The notes beneath the pieces were generated by a model, which ran no database searches, had not been told where the DNA came from, and saw nothing but the letters and a program-made list of their open reading frames with translations. Below, piece by piece: positions 1 through 8,528 of a DNA stretch of 64,000 nucleotides; within the stretch, counting starts at the first letter, position 1; the number at the start of each line of letters is the position of its first letter. A program made the translations under genes and the position numbers. The stretch is from AP-15 sp963735445 (GTDB lineage: Bacteria > Pseudomonadota > Alphaproteobacteria > ATCC43930 > CGMCC-115725): positions 1 through 64,000 of the forward strand of contig CAVTLC010000010.1 in the NCBI GenBank assembly GCA_963735445.1, read 5' to 3'.

Positions 1-35
1 GCTGACGTGGAAATCGAACAACGCCACCTCGTGCA

Positions 36-73
36 GAAAAGGAAACGGCGCGATCCGCAGATCCCGCCGTTTC
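36..73 (-). terminator. Intrinsic terminator after PEP-CTERM gene 1
   Basis: On the minus strand the arms GAAACGGCG (65-73) and CGCCGTTTC (42-50) pair perfectly over 9 bp. A short CTTTTC tract follows at 36-41. It lies about 30 nt beyond the stop codon of the gene at 103-888, so it probably ends that transcript. I see no gene in bases 1-102. Confidence 0.55.
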
Positions 74-102
74 GTCGGGTATTTGGCTTAGCGGGTGTGC
101 TG

Positions 103-888
103 TCAGCCCCGCTTCCGCCGGCGGAAGAACCCAAACCCGGCGAGTGCCGATCCGAGCAGTGCGATGTTTGCCGGCTCAGGGACCGCCGGCTGCGACACGG
201 CAACAAGCAGCACGTCACCGGTACCGCCGCTTTGCACCCCGACAGCCAGTGCTGAAAATCCGCTGATCATGCACGTGTCCGCGGCCGGCCCTGGGGTGCA
301 GCTGCCACCGACGATTGTCCCGCCGAGTTGGGTCAAACCGGCAACCGATGGACCCGTGAAGAAATTAAAGTTTTCGCCGCTTTGCACCGACCCGATGATC
401 ACGTCAGTGATCGGGGCGTTGTTACTGACGACTGCAACCGAGGCGGTCCCGCCGATCTCGCAATCGATATGGTTAGAGACGTCCGTGCAGGCCCCGGTGG
501 AGTTTTGGTTTTCCCCTAATCCGCTCTCGCCCAGGGAGTTCGTCGGAGGTCCGGGCGGGCTGGTCAACGGCTTCAAGGTCAGCGCGGTCGCCGTGCTGAA
601 CGCATTGCTGTAACCGGTAGCCGTGAAAGTGCTGCCATTCGCGGTGAATGTCTGCCCATTTGCACATACAAGGCCTTCATCGCCGCTTGTGTGAGTGCAC
701 CCGCCCGGACTTGGGGTCAGGGCCCCGAAATTGATCTCAACGACGCCAGCCTCTGAGCTGCTCGAATAACCGGCAAGCATCGCTGCACCCAGCCCGGCTG
801 CAAACACCAGCCTCGATAGGACGGCAGCGCGGCTCTGAGGAGCTTGCTTTAGCTTTCGGCGATAGTTGGACAGCCAGATTGATAACAT
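103..888 (-). CDS. PEP-CTERM sorting domain protein (1)
   Basis: A 261-residue exported protein of unknown function. A basic N-terminus and hydrophobic stretch (residues about 20-45) form a signal peptide. The low-complexity Gly/Ser/Thr-rich body has several Cys residues. The C-terminus carries the PEP-CTERM signal: VPEP, a hydrophobic helix, then a basic FFRRRKRG end, which an exosortase is expected to process before surface anchoring or release. The start at 888 is chosen because GGAAAGGAG precedes that ATG by 6 nt; a longer reading to 999 lacks a ribosome site and would bury the signal peptide. Its upstream DNA is duplicated ahead of the next PEP-CTERM gene. No exosortase or polysaccharide genes are in the window. 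Confidence 0.85.
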   Translation of the reverse strand: MLSIWLSNYRRKLKQAPQSRAAVLSRLVFAAGLGAAMLAGYSSSSEAGVVEINFGALTPSPGGCTHTSGDEGLVCANGQTFTANGSTFTATGYSNAFSTATALTLKPLTSPPGPPTNSLGESGLGENQNSTGACTDVSNHIDCEIGGTASVAVVSNNAPITDVIIGSVQSGENFNFFTGPSVAGLTQLGGTIVGGSCTPGPAADTCMISGFSALAVGVQSGGTGDVLLVAVSQPAVPEPANIALLGSALAGFGFFRRRKRG

Positions 889-1005
889 GATTAACTCCTT
901 TCCTGGTCGCCATAGGCCGGCAAAGCGTGCCAAGGCTGACGACTGCTTGAACTGACTATCGTCGGTCATAGCCACATCCGGCGTACACGAGACCGACAAG
1001 GTCCT

Positions 1006-1612
1006 TTATGTCCCCACTACAAGCAAACCGGATGCCAAAGCATCTATGCCGCAATAAGACTTGGCACTAATGGTTAACGACCTCCACAGGACACGCTGTT
1101 TGTCAAGGTTTCCGACGGATTGCTCTTTAACCATATTGAATAAAATTCAATATCGCCGTATCTGTCATTTCAACATTGGCAAATGAGTTAACTCTGAAGT
1201 ACCCTATTCAAGGCGTACAAGGACATTATCTTAGATACAAGGTTAATTTACGCATCTATGCAAGTTGATGTTAGAACGTCAGTAATAAAACTGGTTCGTA
1301 TGACCTTAACCACATGTCTTGGTATTCCATGATCTTTGTTCCTGAGACCCAGTAATAGGGATATTCCTTGAAGTCGCGCGCCCACGGTCGTCGTAAAGAA
1401 ATCCGACGCTCATGCGCCCCAGTTCGACAAAATCTGCAAAGCCAGCTTCGCCTGCTGGCATCCCGAATGGGTTATTTTAGGACAAAACTGCCTCGTTGAA
1501 GACCGCTAATCGCTAAACGTGCGTCAATTGAAGGACGGATTCCTTATCCGAAAGGATCGCATAGGGTTCCTGTGTCAGTACTGGAGGATCAGGTAAAGAG
1601 CCGGCGGCGTCT
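1006..1612. repeat. Diverged duplicated segment, copy 1
   Basis: This AT-rich stretch upstream of PEP-CTERM gene 1 aligns in order with 2692-3325 upstream of PEP-CTERM gene 2. Shared blocks include AAGGTCCTTTATGTCCC, ACTAATGGTTAACG, TTTGTCAAGGTTTCCGAC, a GGGTTATTTT/GGACAAAACTG block (about 1469-1491) and GCGTCAATTGAAGGACGG (about 1521-1538). The offset stays near 1.70 kb throughout. The segment ends in a remnant of the DUF2182 gene. It probably holds promoter or regulatory sequence. The rest of the gap (889-1005, 1613-1927) shows only a REP-like element. Confidence 0.8.
1575..1610 (-). pseudogene. Remnant of the 3' end of a DUF2182 gene
   Basis: Read on the minus strand, this fragment gives ALYLILQY followed by TGA. 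This matches the last residues ALYLVLQH-stop of the intact DUF2182 gene that ends at 3290. Homology fades just beyond, so only the gene's tail was carried in the tandem duplication. It is too short to be functional and serves as a marker of how the locus arose. Confidence 0.7.
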
Positions 1613-1781
1613 GCCATAAATTCCGCCGCACCGCAGTTGATTTTTCGCGACTGTAAGCTAGGACTCGATATCAAATTTTGTTTTCTAGCCCTGCTATTTT
1701 AACCTAGTACCAGCGCGCTCATCCATGGGGTCGCTCCGCAGAGCTTATCCACGGGACGCTCGGCTGCGCCGACCGTAACCG

Positions 1782-1833
1782 GCCGTCGTTGCGAGGAGCG
1801 CGCCGGCGACGAAATCTCGTTGCAATGACCTGG
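1782..1833. repeat. REP-like palindromic element
   Basis: Contains GTCGTTGCGAGGAGCG followed by CGACGAAATCTCGTTGCAATGAC, the familiar 'CATTGCGAGGAGC...GACGAAGCAAT' type of proteobacterial repetitive extragenic element. A related pair lies at 20597-20674. It sits downstream of PEP-CTERM gene 2 and may act as a transcript end or simply be a dispersed repeat. Confidence 0.55.
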
Positions 1834-1927
1834 GACCAACGAAGTGTGATGTTGAGCAGAGTCGGGGCAGGCGGGGGCGCTGCGCAAGATGCTGATGGTC
1901 TGATCCACATGCCCCGTAACAAGGAAG

Positions 1928-2551
1928 CTAGGCCTGAGTTCCCTTCTTCTTCCACCGCTTCGCGAATGTACCGGCGAGCAACCCCGATCCGAGCAACAGC
2001 AGCGTGCCAGGCTCTGGAACAAGATCTGGGCTGGTAAGGCCATATGTGGCAGGGGTGGTGGTGCAGGCGGCGCAGAACCCGGGTTGGCCAGAGCTCGGCG
2101 TAAACGGACCGGCAAACCCGGCGCTACTCTCTGCAATTGTTACCGTGTTGGTTTGGAACGACGGTAGTCCCACGTCAGCGGGCAACCCAACATCGTTCGA
2201 GAAGATGAACGCCACTGCTGCACTGGTTGTATTTTCAAAGCGAATCACATCGCCGACCGTTGAACTGCCGAACTCCGTGACCTTTATATCGCCTGCGACG
2301 ACGCTCGGAATCGTCGAATTAAAGGTGAACTCCACAGTGGTCTTTCCACTGAGGGGATCCGTACCTAGGGCCACACTGGCGCAATTGGCAGGGCAAGAGT
2401 TGGTAAGAGTCTCAACGAATGCTGGGTCGTTGATGGGGGTCGCCTTTGCAGGCGGGCTTAAAACCAGCATCGACGTGGTAATCGCGACGGTCGCAAGTGC
2501 ACCGAAGCCGACTACCCTGGAGCCGAATTTGAGGATGCCTGTCAGAGTCAT
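1928..2551 (-). CDS. PEP-CTERM sorting domain protein (2)
   Basis: A 207-residue exported protein. Residues about 12-37 form a signal peptide ending near KATP. The middle is a beta-rich region of unknown function with Cys pairs (NSCPANC and FCAAC). The C-terminus has the PEP-CTERM signal: LVPEPGTLLLLGSGLL, then the basic tail KRWKKK. CGGGAG lies about 11 nt ahead of the ATG. Its offset from PEP-CTERM gene 1 (about 1.66 kb) matches the offset of the duplicated upstream DNA, but the two mature proteins show no clear similarity, so either the coding part diverged far faster or was replaced. Confidence 0.85.
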   Translation of the reverse strand: MTLTGILKFGSRVVGFGALATVAITTSMLVLSPPAKATPINDPAFVETLTNSCPANCASVALGTDPLSGKTTVEFTFNSTIPSVVAGDIKVTEFGSSTVGDVIRFENTTSAAVAFIFSNDVGLPADVGLPSFQTNTVTIAESSAGFAGPFTPSSGQPGFCAACTTTPATYGLTSPDLVPEPGTLLLLGSGLLAGTFAKRWKKKGTQA

Positions 2552-2691
2552 GGCGTCGATACTCCCGAGATGCCCGGGATTTCGTTGGCCGGCGGCGGGC
2601 CAAAGCTGACAGTTCCATTTGAACTCCCTCTTCGTCGGTTCACATTGCGATCTGCGGCTTCAGCCGTACGGCGGCGCGCCACGAGATCAGC

Positions 2692-3325
2692 AAGGTCCTT
2701 TATGTCCCTACTTTACAAGCAAATCGGATGCCAAAGGATCGACCCCCAGGATGACGCTTGGTACTAATGGTTAACGGTTTTCTTAGAACGTGCCCTTTGT
2801 CAAGGTTTCCGACAAGGATGGTCTTTTAACCATATTCGATACAACAAAATAACTTCATTTTTTGTTATTTGAATACTATAATATAAATGACTTTAAAGGC
2901 AATATATTATATGTTGGAAGATGTTTGCATCGGTAACAAGGTCAAAATTCCTCATCTAGCAAATTATCGGACTACACTAATATTGAAACCGATGTGTATG
3001 ATTCTTGGGAACACGCCTTGTTGCTGCGTGACTTATGTTCGCAAGACCGAGTTCAAAAGGGATATTCCTTCGCCTCGTAAGCTAAAGGGTATCGTAAAAT
3101 TTTTCGACACTCGCGCGTCGAGAGTTGACAGAATTTGCCAGCCGGCTCCGACATCCGGGCCGCCCGATTGGGTTATTTTTCGGACAAAACTGGCTGATTG
3201 AGGGCCGCTGATCGCTGAACGCGCGTCAATTGAAGGACGGTTTACCGCCGCCATCCTCTCGGGCCGAAGATCGCGGACGGTTCGCTGCGTCAGTGCTGGA
3301 GGACCAGGTAGAGTGCCGCGACGAG
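2692..3325. repeat. Diverged duplicated segment, copy 2
   Basis: Second copy of the segment described at 1006-1612, upstream of PEP-CTERM gene 2 and running into the 3' end of the DUF2182 gene. Shared blocks occur in the same order. Indels and substitutions are common, so the duplication is old, yet several 15-20 nt blocks remain nearly identical, which may reflect selection on regulatory sequence. I see no gene in 2552-3289. Confidence 0.8.
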
Positions 3326-4099
3326 CATCGCGAGGCCGCCGGCGCGAGCGATCCATTGCCCCGCCGGAAACAGCTTTTCAACAAGAACAAAGGCGGCGAT
3401 CACCGCCATCCATAAGAGGCTCATGATGCCGGCGGCGAACAGCAGCGCCATCAAGAACCAGCAGCAGCCGAGGCAATAGAGCCCGTGCTCAAAGCCCATC
3501 CGCAATGCGCCGGTCGGGCCGTCATGCCAATGGTTTAGAACAAAATCGAGCGGCGAGCGGCAATGCGCGAGGCAGGCCGTCTTTAACGGCGTCAATTGAT
3601 AAAGTCCGGCAGCGGCGAGAACCGCCGCGGCCAAGAGCGGACCCAATGCCCCGGTCGCCGGTGAGATCAATGCCGCGCGCTCGAGGCCCCAATCGGCGAG
3701 CGTGGCGACCGCGCCAAACACGCCCCAGGCGGCGAGATAGCCGGCGGTAAAGACCGCGGTCGGGACATAGGGCTCGGCGCGCCCGCGCTTTTTGCGGTTG
3801 ATCGCCGCGAACATCATGATCATCGGCGCCGCCGAGGGCAGCATCATGCCGGGCATCATCGCCCACCAGAACAGGAAGTTCAGCGCGAAGTCGGCGGCAT
3901 GCCAGGGCGCGAAGGTGGCCGGCATGATCTCGGCCATATCCGCCATCGGCTGCATCTGCCGATACATGTAGAGCCACGACAGCGCGGTGATCGCGGCAAG
4001 GGCGGCGGCGATGACGATGCGGTCGCGCCGCGGCAGCGCCGCGCTGGCGGGGTCTGGGCCCCAAAAGGAGTAGGAGATCCGCTTACCTAGCGTGGCCAA
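3290..4099 (-). CDS. DUF2182 multi-pass membrane protein
   Basis: A 269-residue integral membrane protein of the DUF2182 family (predicted metal-binding membrane protein; biochemical role unknown). It has about six to seven hydrophobic segments. Family hallmarks seen are WWAMMPGMMLPSAAPMIM, TPLKTACLAHCRSP and GLYCLGCCW with paired Cys and Met-rich helices, suggestive of metal handling. The start is TTG at 4099 with a weak ribosome site, and an internal start is possible. It is last in a minus-strand run with two DUF1326 genes, a recurrent pairing of these families. Its 3' end overlaps the duplicated segment. Confidence 0.85.
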   Translation of the reverse strand: MATLGKRISYSFWGPDPASAALPRRDRIVIAAALAAITALSWLYMYRQMQPMADMAEIMPATFAPWHAADFALNFLFWWAMMPGMMLPSAAPMIMMFAAINRKKRGRAEPYVPTAVFTAGYLAAWGVFGAVATLADWGLERAALISPATGALGPLLAAAVLAAAGLYQLTPLKTACLAHCRSPLDFVLNHWHDGPTGALRMGFEHGLYCLGCCWFLMALLFAAGIMSLLWMAVIAAFVLVEKLFPAGQWIARAGGLAMLVAALYLVLQH

Positions 4100-4126
4100 G
4101 CGTCAGGGTCTCATAAGCTTACCACA

Positions 4127-4222
4127 CCGGCCCACGGGTCCGGCTTTTGGCCGGCCCGAGGACAGGCTCCGGCCGGTGCCCATGGCTGCCATGGTTCCCG
4201 GCCTGCGCCGGGATGGGGAATA
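4127..4222. repeat. Clustered palindromes between DUF1326 and DUF2182 genes
   Basis: Three nested inverted repeats are packed here: a GGCC/GGCCGG-rich set at about 4127-4176, CATGGCTGCCATG (4180-4192) and TCCCGG-CCTGCG-CCGGGA (4196-4213). The last resembles dispersed CCGGCCTGCGCCGGGA repeats common in alphaproteobacteria. It could stabilise the upstream message or attenuate DUF2182 expression. The 206-nt gap contains no gene. Confidence 0.45.
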
Positions 4223-4305
4223 AAAATGCACCTAAATAGATTGGGCAAGCGGGCCTTCCGATAGCGTTGCCTAGTCGCAGCTTTTCTTCCCCAAATCCGC
4301 CGGGG

Positions 4306-4929
4306 TTAGGCCGACCAGGCAAACGGCGCGAAATGGCCGTTATTGCCCTTGGCCGAAAGATCGAGATCGAGGCCAAAGCCGGTGACACGGGTTGATGCCG
4401 AGCGCGCCAAGGCGAGCCGACGGTTCGCCGGATGGCCGGTATTGTCGAGATAGAGCGGCTCGCCGCTGCGGTTGCGCGACAGCACCCCCTCGATCTCGAA
4501 GGAGGCCACGTCGGGAATAGCGGTGCGGCGCTTAAAACCCTCGGCCGCGAATTCGATCGGCTTGAATTCGACGCCGCGGAAATCGCTAACGAGATTTTGC
4601 CGGATAAAGCCGGGCGGGCCGCCGGCATCGCCCGAGACGATCGCCGCCAATGCCTGGCGCTGCGCCGGATCGGCGGCGGCATCGACAACGCCGGCGAAAA
4701 CCCAGTTGCCGTCGGCCATGACCTTGCCCGAACGGATCACCAGCGCGAATTTGAGCCCGGCGAGCGGGGTCGCGCCGCGATTGCCTTCGTCGATCCGGAA
4801 CACCATCACCGCGACGCAGTGGTCGTGGGTCGCCGGCCCCTGCGGGTTGGTATAGATGCACGGGCAAAGATAGTCGCAATTGCAGCTTTCCATGTATTCG
4901 CCGCGCATCGTCCAGTTCTGGTCCGGCAT
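4306..4929 (-). CDS. DUF1326 domain protein (A)
   Basis: A 207-residue cytoplasmic protein of the DUF1326 family, function unknown. The N-terminal motif MRGEYMESCNCDYLCPC has the C-x-C-x4-C-x-C cluster typical of the family and may bind metal. The start at 4929 is fixed by GGGAGAGAGGCG directly ahead of the ATG; a longer frame to 5037 would overlap the upstream paralogue. It lies 31 nt after DUF1326 protein B and upstream of DUF2182, consistent with one operon. The C-terminus (GHFAPFAWSA) resembles that of its paralogue (GHYAPISWSNQ), so the pair arose by tandem duplication. Confidence 0.85.
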   Translation of the reverse strand: MPDQNWTMRGEYMESCNCDYLCPCIYTNPQGPATHDHCVAVMVFRIDEGNRGATPLAGLKFALVIRSGKVMADGNWVFAGVVDAAADPAQRQALAAIVSGDAGGPPGFIRQNLVSDFRGVEFKPIEFAAEGFKRRTAIPDVASFEIEGVLSRNRSGEPLYLDNTGHPANRRLALARSASTRVTGFGLDLDLSAKGNNGHFAPFAWSA

Positions 4930-4960
4930 CGCCTCTCTCCCCCGTCCCGATTTCCGCCGG

Positions 4961-5590
4961 CTACTGGTTCGACCAAGAGATCGGCGCGTAATGGCCGTTT
5001 TTGCCGGAATTGTCCCAGCGCATCCCGTGATCGGCAAAGGTGCTGCCCGCTCGTCCGACCGCGAGCGCCAGTCTGTCCGGCGCCACGGGATGCCCGGCGT
5101 TCGCCCAGATCTCCCCGCTGGGGTGCAGGTTCGGCAATGGCTCGACCGCCATATTCATGATCCCCGGAATTTCGACCGATCGCATCTTGCCGCTGATCCG
5201 ATAATCGATCGGCACTTTCTTGGCGCCGAGATTGGTTGCGATCAGCGGGGCGAAGTTCGCCATCGGCCCACCTTCGCCGCCGCTAAAGATGGCACCCAGC
5301 GACTGCGCCTGCTGATCATTGGCGCGCTCGTCGATATAGACCGCGATGGTCCAATCGCCGTTGGCCATCGGCCCGGGGGTGTGCCCGATCACAACCAGAT
5401 TGAGCCCGTCGAGCGCGACCGAGCCGTACCTGCCGCTATCGATGTGAAACGCGAGTGCCACGTCACAAGCCCCTTCGGTCGGGCGCGAGGTCAGCGGCGG
5501 ATTTGGCGAGATCAGGCACGGGCAGACGACGCTGCAATTGCAATTCTCGAAGTAATCGCCCGAAAGCTGCCATTGCGTTCCGACGGCCAT
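4961..5590 (-). CDS. DUF1326 domain protein (B)
   Basis: A 209-residue paralogue of the next gene downstream. The N-terminal LSGDYFENCNCSVVCPC again has the four-Cys cluster. Shared landmarks are a PMANGDW/VMADGNW block, a GGEGGPMANF/GDAGGPPGF block and a GHYAP end. GGGAGG lies 6 nt ahead of the ATG. It is second in the putative operon after the MBL-fold hydrolase, with a 79-nt gap. Function is unknown; the neighbouring DUF2182 protein suggests the two families act together, perhaps on a metal. Confidence 0.85.
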   Translation of the reverse strand: MAVGTQWQLSGDYFENCNCSVVCPCLISPNPPLTSRPTEGACDVALAFHIDSGRYGSVALDGLNLVVIGHTPGPMANGDWTIAVYIDERANDQQAQSLGAIFSGGEGGPMANFAPLIATNLGAKKVPIDYRISGKMRSVEIPGIMNMAVEPLPNLHPSGEIWANAGHPVAPDRLALAVGRAGSTFADHGMRWDNSGKNGHYAPISWSNQ

Positions 5591-5669
5591 TCGAACCTCC
5601 CTCCACTGATGTTTCAGTAACGTGTAAGGTCGGTCGGCTGCTGTTGCAAACCTGAAACAGAATCGCTGC

Positions 5670-6545
5670 TTAGGCCGTCCCGGCTTGCGCCTTTTTGTCC
5701 GAGATGCGCTTGTGCAAATTGCGCACGATCATATCGGTCAGCCGCTCGTTGAGCGGGAACAAGCGCTGGCCGATCGGATAGGGGTCCTGTTCGGTCACCG
5801 GGATCGGGGCTTTGAGAATTTCATCCGGGCCGACGCCGCGATCGACAAAGCGCTCGACATAGCCGATCCAGTTTTCGACGATCTGGCCCTGCTCCTTCAG
5901 ATAAGCTTTGCCGCACGGCTCGCCATGGCCGGGCACGATCGTTTCGACGTCGAGCGCCTCGATGCTTTTGAGCGCCGCCAGCCACTCCCACGGATCGCAT
6001 TCCTGCAGCCAGCTGCGGCATTTGTGAAAGACGTTGTCGCCGGTAAAGACGACGCCCTCCTCGGGCACCAGCACCGAGGTCTGCGGCGCGGTGTGGCCCG
6101 GCATATGGATGATCTTAAAGGTGTGGTTGCCGACGTTCAGGGTCAGGGTGTCGTCAAAGGTCAGGGTCGGCGGGTTGGCGGGGGGATAATCGGGGTGACC
6201 CACCAGCCAGACGCTGTCGGGGTCGGTTTGCTTGAAACGCTCGCGCTTTTCGTCGAGCGAGCCAAACGCCCACAAATAGCGCTCAAAGCATTCCTGCAGT
6301 TTGACCTGGCCGACCACCTGGGTGTTGGTGAAATAGGCGTTGCCGGAAATGTGGTCGCCATGCGGCTCGGTGTTGATCAGGTAGCGGATCGGCGCCTTGT
6401 CTTCCATTCCCTCGCGCCAGCGCACGGCGTCGATCGGCTGCTGCGGCGAGTCGATCATGACATAGCCGTCGCTGGTCTCGACAAAGCTCGGATTGCACCC
6501 GGCAAAATAGACTTCGGTAAAGCTGTGGGGTCCGACCCTGCGCAT
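5670..6545 (-). CDS. MBL-fold metallo-hydrolase with altered zinc motif
   Basis: A 291-residue metallo-beta-lactamase-fold protein. Visible motifs are the metal loop E60-x-H62-x-D64-H65, the second His in MPGHTAPQ, the bridging Asp in VFTGDNVF and the last His in VPGHGEP. The first His of the canonical HxHxDH is Glu here, which should change or weaken metal site 1. The rest fits the glyoxalase II-like hydrolase group; the substrate is unknown. GGGAGGCGGAT precedes the ATG. It heads the DUF1326/DUF2182 run on the minus strand. Confidence 0.82.
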   Translation of the reverse strand: MRRVGPHSFTEVYFAGCNPSFVETSDGYVMIDSPQQPIDAVRWREGMEDKAPIRYLINTEPHGDHISGNAYFTNTQVVGQVKLQECFERYLWAFGSLDEKRERFKQTDPDSVWLVGHPDYPPANPPTLTFDDTLTLNVGNHTFKIIHMPGHTAPQTSVLVPEEGVVFTGDNVFHKCRSWLQECDPWEWLAALKSIEALDVETIVPGHGEPCGKAYLKEQGQIVENWIGYVERFVDRGVGPDEILKAPIPVTEQDPYPIGQRLFPLNERLTDMIVRNLHKRISDKKAQAGTA

Positions 6546-6705
6546 ATCCGCCTCCCTCGCGAAAGACAGGGATTTTCCCCGAACTGTCGCAACGGCACAA
6601 GCGCGGCGGCAAAGCGCAAAGCGCGATAACGGAGACCGGCAGCGCTGGCGGGATCAACCCGGCGAAGGCTGCCGCGAGCCGTGGTGAGTTGGCGCTAAGC
6701 GCTGG

Positions 6706-7569
6706 CTATCGCGATTCCGCCGCTGCGGACCGCGGGACGCCGAGCTGCGGCCGTGGGCGCAACGGATAGATCAACTGACCGGCCAGCGAACCCGGCAACT
6801 TTGTTTCGGTGCCGTAGGCCGCCGGCCACTTGTCGCGGGGCAGGTAATGGGTGCCGAAAATCCAATCCATGATCGGCAGCATCGAGGCGTAGTTGCGGTC
6901 CCGCGGCTCGGCCAGCGTGTGGTGCCAATGATGAAAGGCCGGGGTCGAAATCACCCACTCCAACGGACCGAGCCGCCAGCGGACATTGGCGTGGATCAGA
7001 AATCCCCACATCGTCAGCACCAGCACGAGCACCGCCGATACCGTGCCGCCCGAAGGGGTCAGCGGCGTTGCTATTCCGAGGATGTAGATCGGGACCAGGC
7101 CACACAGCCGGGTGAACACATTATCGATCGGGTGGGCGCGGGCGCTGATCAGGAAATAGACCTGCTCGGGATTATGGTGGACCGAGTGAAAGCGCCACAG
7201 CAGCGGGATTTCGTGGGTCCAGCGATGGCCCCAATAAAAGCCGATCTCGCCCACGACCAAGGCTGCGAGTGCGCGCGCCCAGATCGGCAATGCCGCGACC
7301 GCAGCGTGCAGGCTCGATGGAACGATCATGTGCGCTCCCACGGCCACGAGGGCCATCGGTGGAGCGAGCAGAAGTCCGGGTATCAAACCGCTAAGGAAAT
7401 AAAAACCGATATCGCTGGCGAGGGTTTTCGTAAGGATTTTTCGCGGATAGACCGCGAACAACCGCTCGAGCGGCAGAAACACCACCGCGAGCAACAGCAG
7501 CCACGCCGACAGCCTGGCGGTGCTGATCAGCAACGCGTGAAGCTGCTGGGACTCTAAGAATGCGGTCAA
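6706..7569 (-). CDS. Sterol desaturase / fatty acid hydroxylase family
   Basis: A 287-residue membrane di-iron oxygenase. Histidine clusters HRWTH, HSVHH and HHWHH, set among about four to five hydrophobic segments, are the iron ligands of the family. Members hydroxylate or desaturate lipids, carotenoids or hopanoid-like substrates; this one cannot be assigned further. The start is TTG at 7569 with AGGA about 9 nt upstream. The C-terminal about 30 residues are Pro/Arg/Ala-rich and poorly conserved. It stands alone between the MBL hydrolase and a broken PEP-CTERM gene. Confidence 0.85.
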   Translation of the reverse strand: MTAFLESQQLHALLISTARLSAWLLLLAVVFLPLERLFAVYPRKILTKTLASDIGFYFLSGLIPGLLLAPPMALVAVGAHMIVPSSLHAAVAALPIWARALAALVVGEIGFYWGHRWTHEIPLLWRFHSVHHNPEQVYFLISARAHPIDNVFTRLCGLVPIYILGIATPLTPSGGTVSAVLVLVLTMWGFLIHANVRWRLGPLEWVISTPAFHHWHHTLAEPRDRNYASMLPIMDWIFGTHYLPRDKWPAAYGTETKLPGSLAGQLIYPLRPRPQLGVPRSAAAESR

Positions 7570-7681
7570 CGACGATATCCTGACTTATCGGTTTACGGCT
7601 GTAGGCATGGCGGACGCACCCGGGCGAGAAGGAATTTCGCCCAGGTGCGTTGACGATCGGTAAAACGGACCTGGCGATAAA

Positions 7682-8528
7682 TCAGGCCACGGCGCTGCGG
7701 GTAGCGCGCCGGCGCAGCATGTTACCGACGCCCGAGAAGGCCAAGACCCAACAGCGATAGGCTCGCCGGCTCCGGCACGTTCGTCGGCGGTGTATTCACG
7801 CCCTCGAGGAACACTGTTGGCGGAAGATTAGTGGTGTTGCCGCCATCACCCCAGGCAAGGAACGTCAGTACTGCAGTCCCATTGGTCAGGTCAGCGGCAG
7901 TTGGCGTAAAGCTCATGTTGACAAGATTCCAATCGGTGTTATGTCCCGATGGGGTCATCATAAGCGCCGAATCCATCTCGATATTATTGGTGGTGCCTGT
8001 CACGGTGCAAGGATTCTCCGAACAGTTGACGCCAATGCCACCAACTCCAAGGAATACTTTCCATTGCTCGGTGGTGTCACCGGTAAACCCCGTTTGCTGA
8101 CCGGCAGCCTGCTGGAAGGAAAGGGTGTACGTCGTGCCCGCTGTCAGTCCTGAAATGGTCTGGAAGATTGTGCTCTCGAATTCCGGATTGCCGTCCGCCT
8201 GATAGAAGTTTGTGCCGGCGGGTACGGTATTCGAGAATCCGGGGTTACTATAAACACCGTAAATATTGCCATGCGACTGATCTGAAAAGCTCTCGGAGCC
8301 TTGCTGACCGACATAGATCAGATTGCTTTGTATTGCGGCTGCACCAATGGACCAGTTAGTCGGCATTACAGTGGTGAAAAAGTCCTTTTGCTGAGTTAAC
8401 GGGTGACCCAACATATTGAACTCGAGGTTCGTAACCGGCAGCACCTAGGTCGCCTCGGCCGAGTAGGCGAGGCCTAACATCAAGCCGATGGCCGTCAGGC
8501 CGATAGCGGCAGGCTTGCGCATCTTCAT
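7682..8528 (-). pseudogene. Disrupted PEP-CTERM protein gene (3)
   Basis: Two lesions interrupt this gene. The true start is ATG 8528 (AAGGAG 6 nt upstream), which opens a 27-residue signal peptide ending AYSAEAT. An in-frame TAG at 8445-8447 follows at once, then the same frame runs on (VLPVTNLEF...) for about 240 codons. At the end the frame stops after VPEPASLSLLGLGLLGRR. Removing one base of the doubled AA at 7737-7738 restores a normal anchor, GLSGVGNMLRRR plus a basic tail, ending at 7682. The mature region has Gly/Thr-rich beta character of unknown role. As read, the product could not be exported or anchored. Sequencing error is an alternative for either lesion. Confidence 0.75.

Noticed and set aside
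7..613. Plus-strand ORFs opposite PEP-CTERM gene 1
   Set aside because: Pro/Ser/Arg-rich shadows without domains or ribosome sites.
1745..1754. TTATCCACG, resembling a DnaA box
   Set aside because: A single site with no cluster and no origin-type gene context.
2887..3201. 104-codon plus-strand ORF in the AT-rich duplicated segment
   Set aside because: Not conserved in the other copy of the segment, no domain, and it overlaps regulatory-looking repeats.
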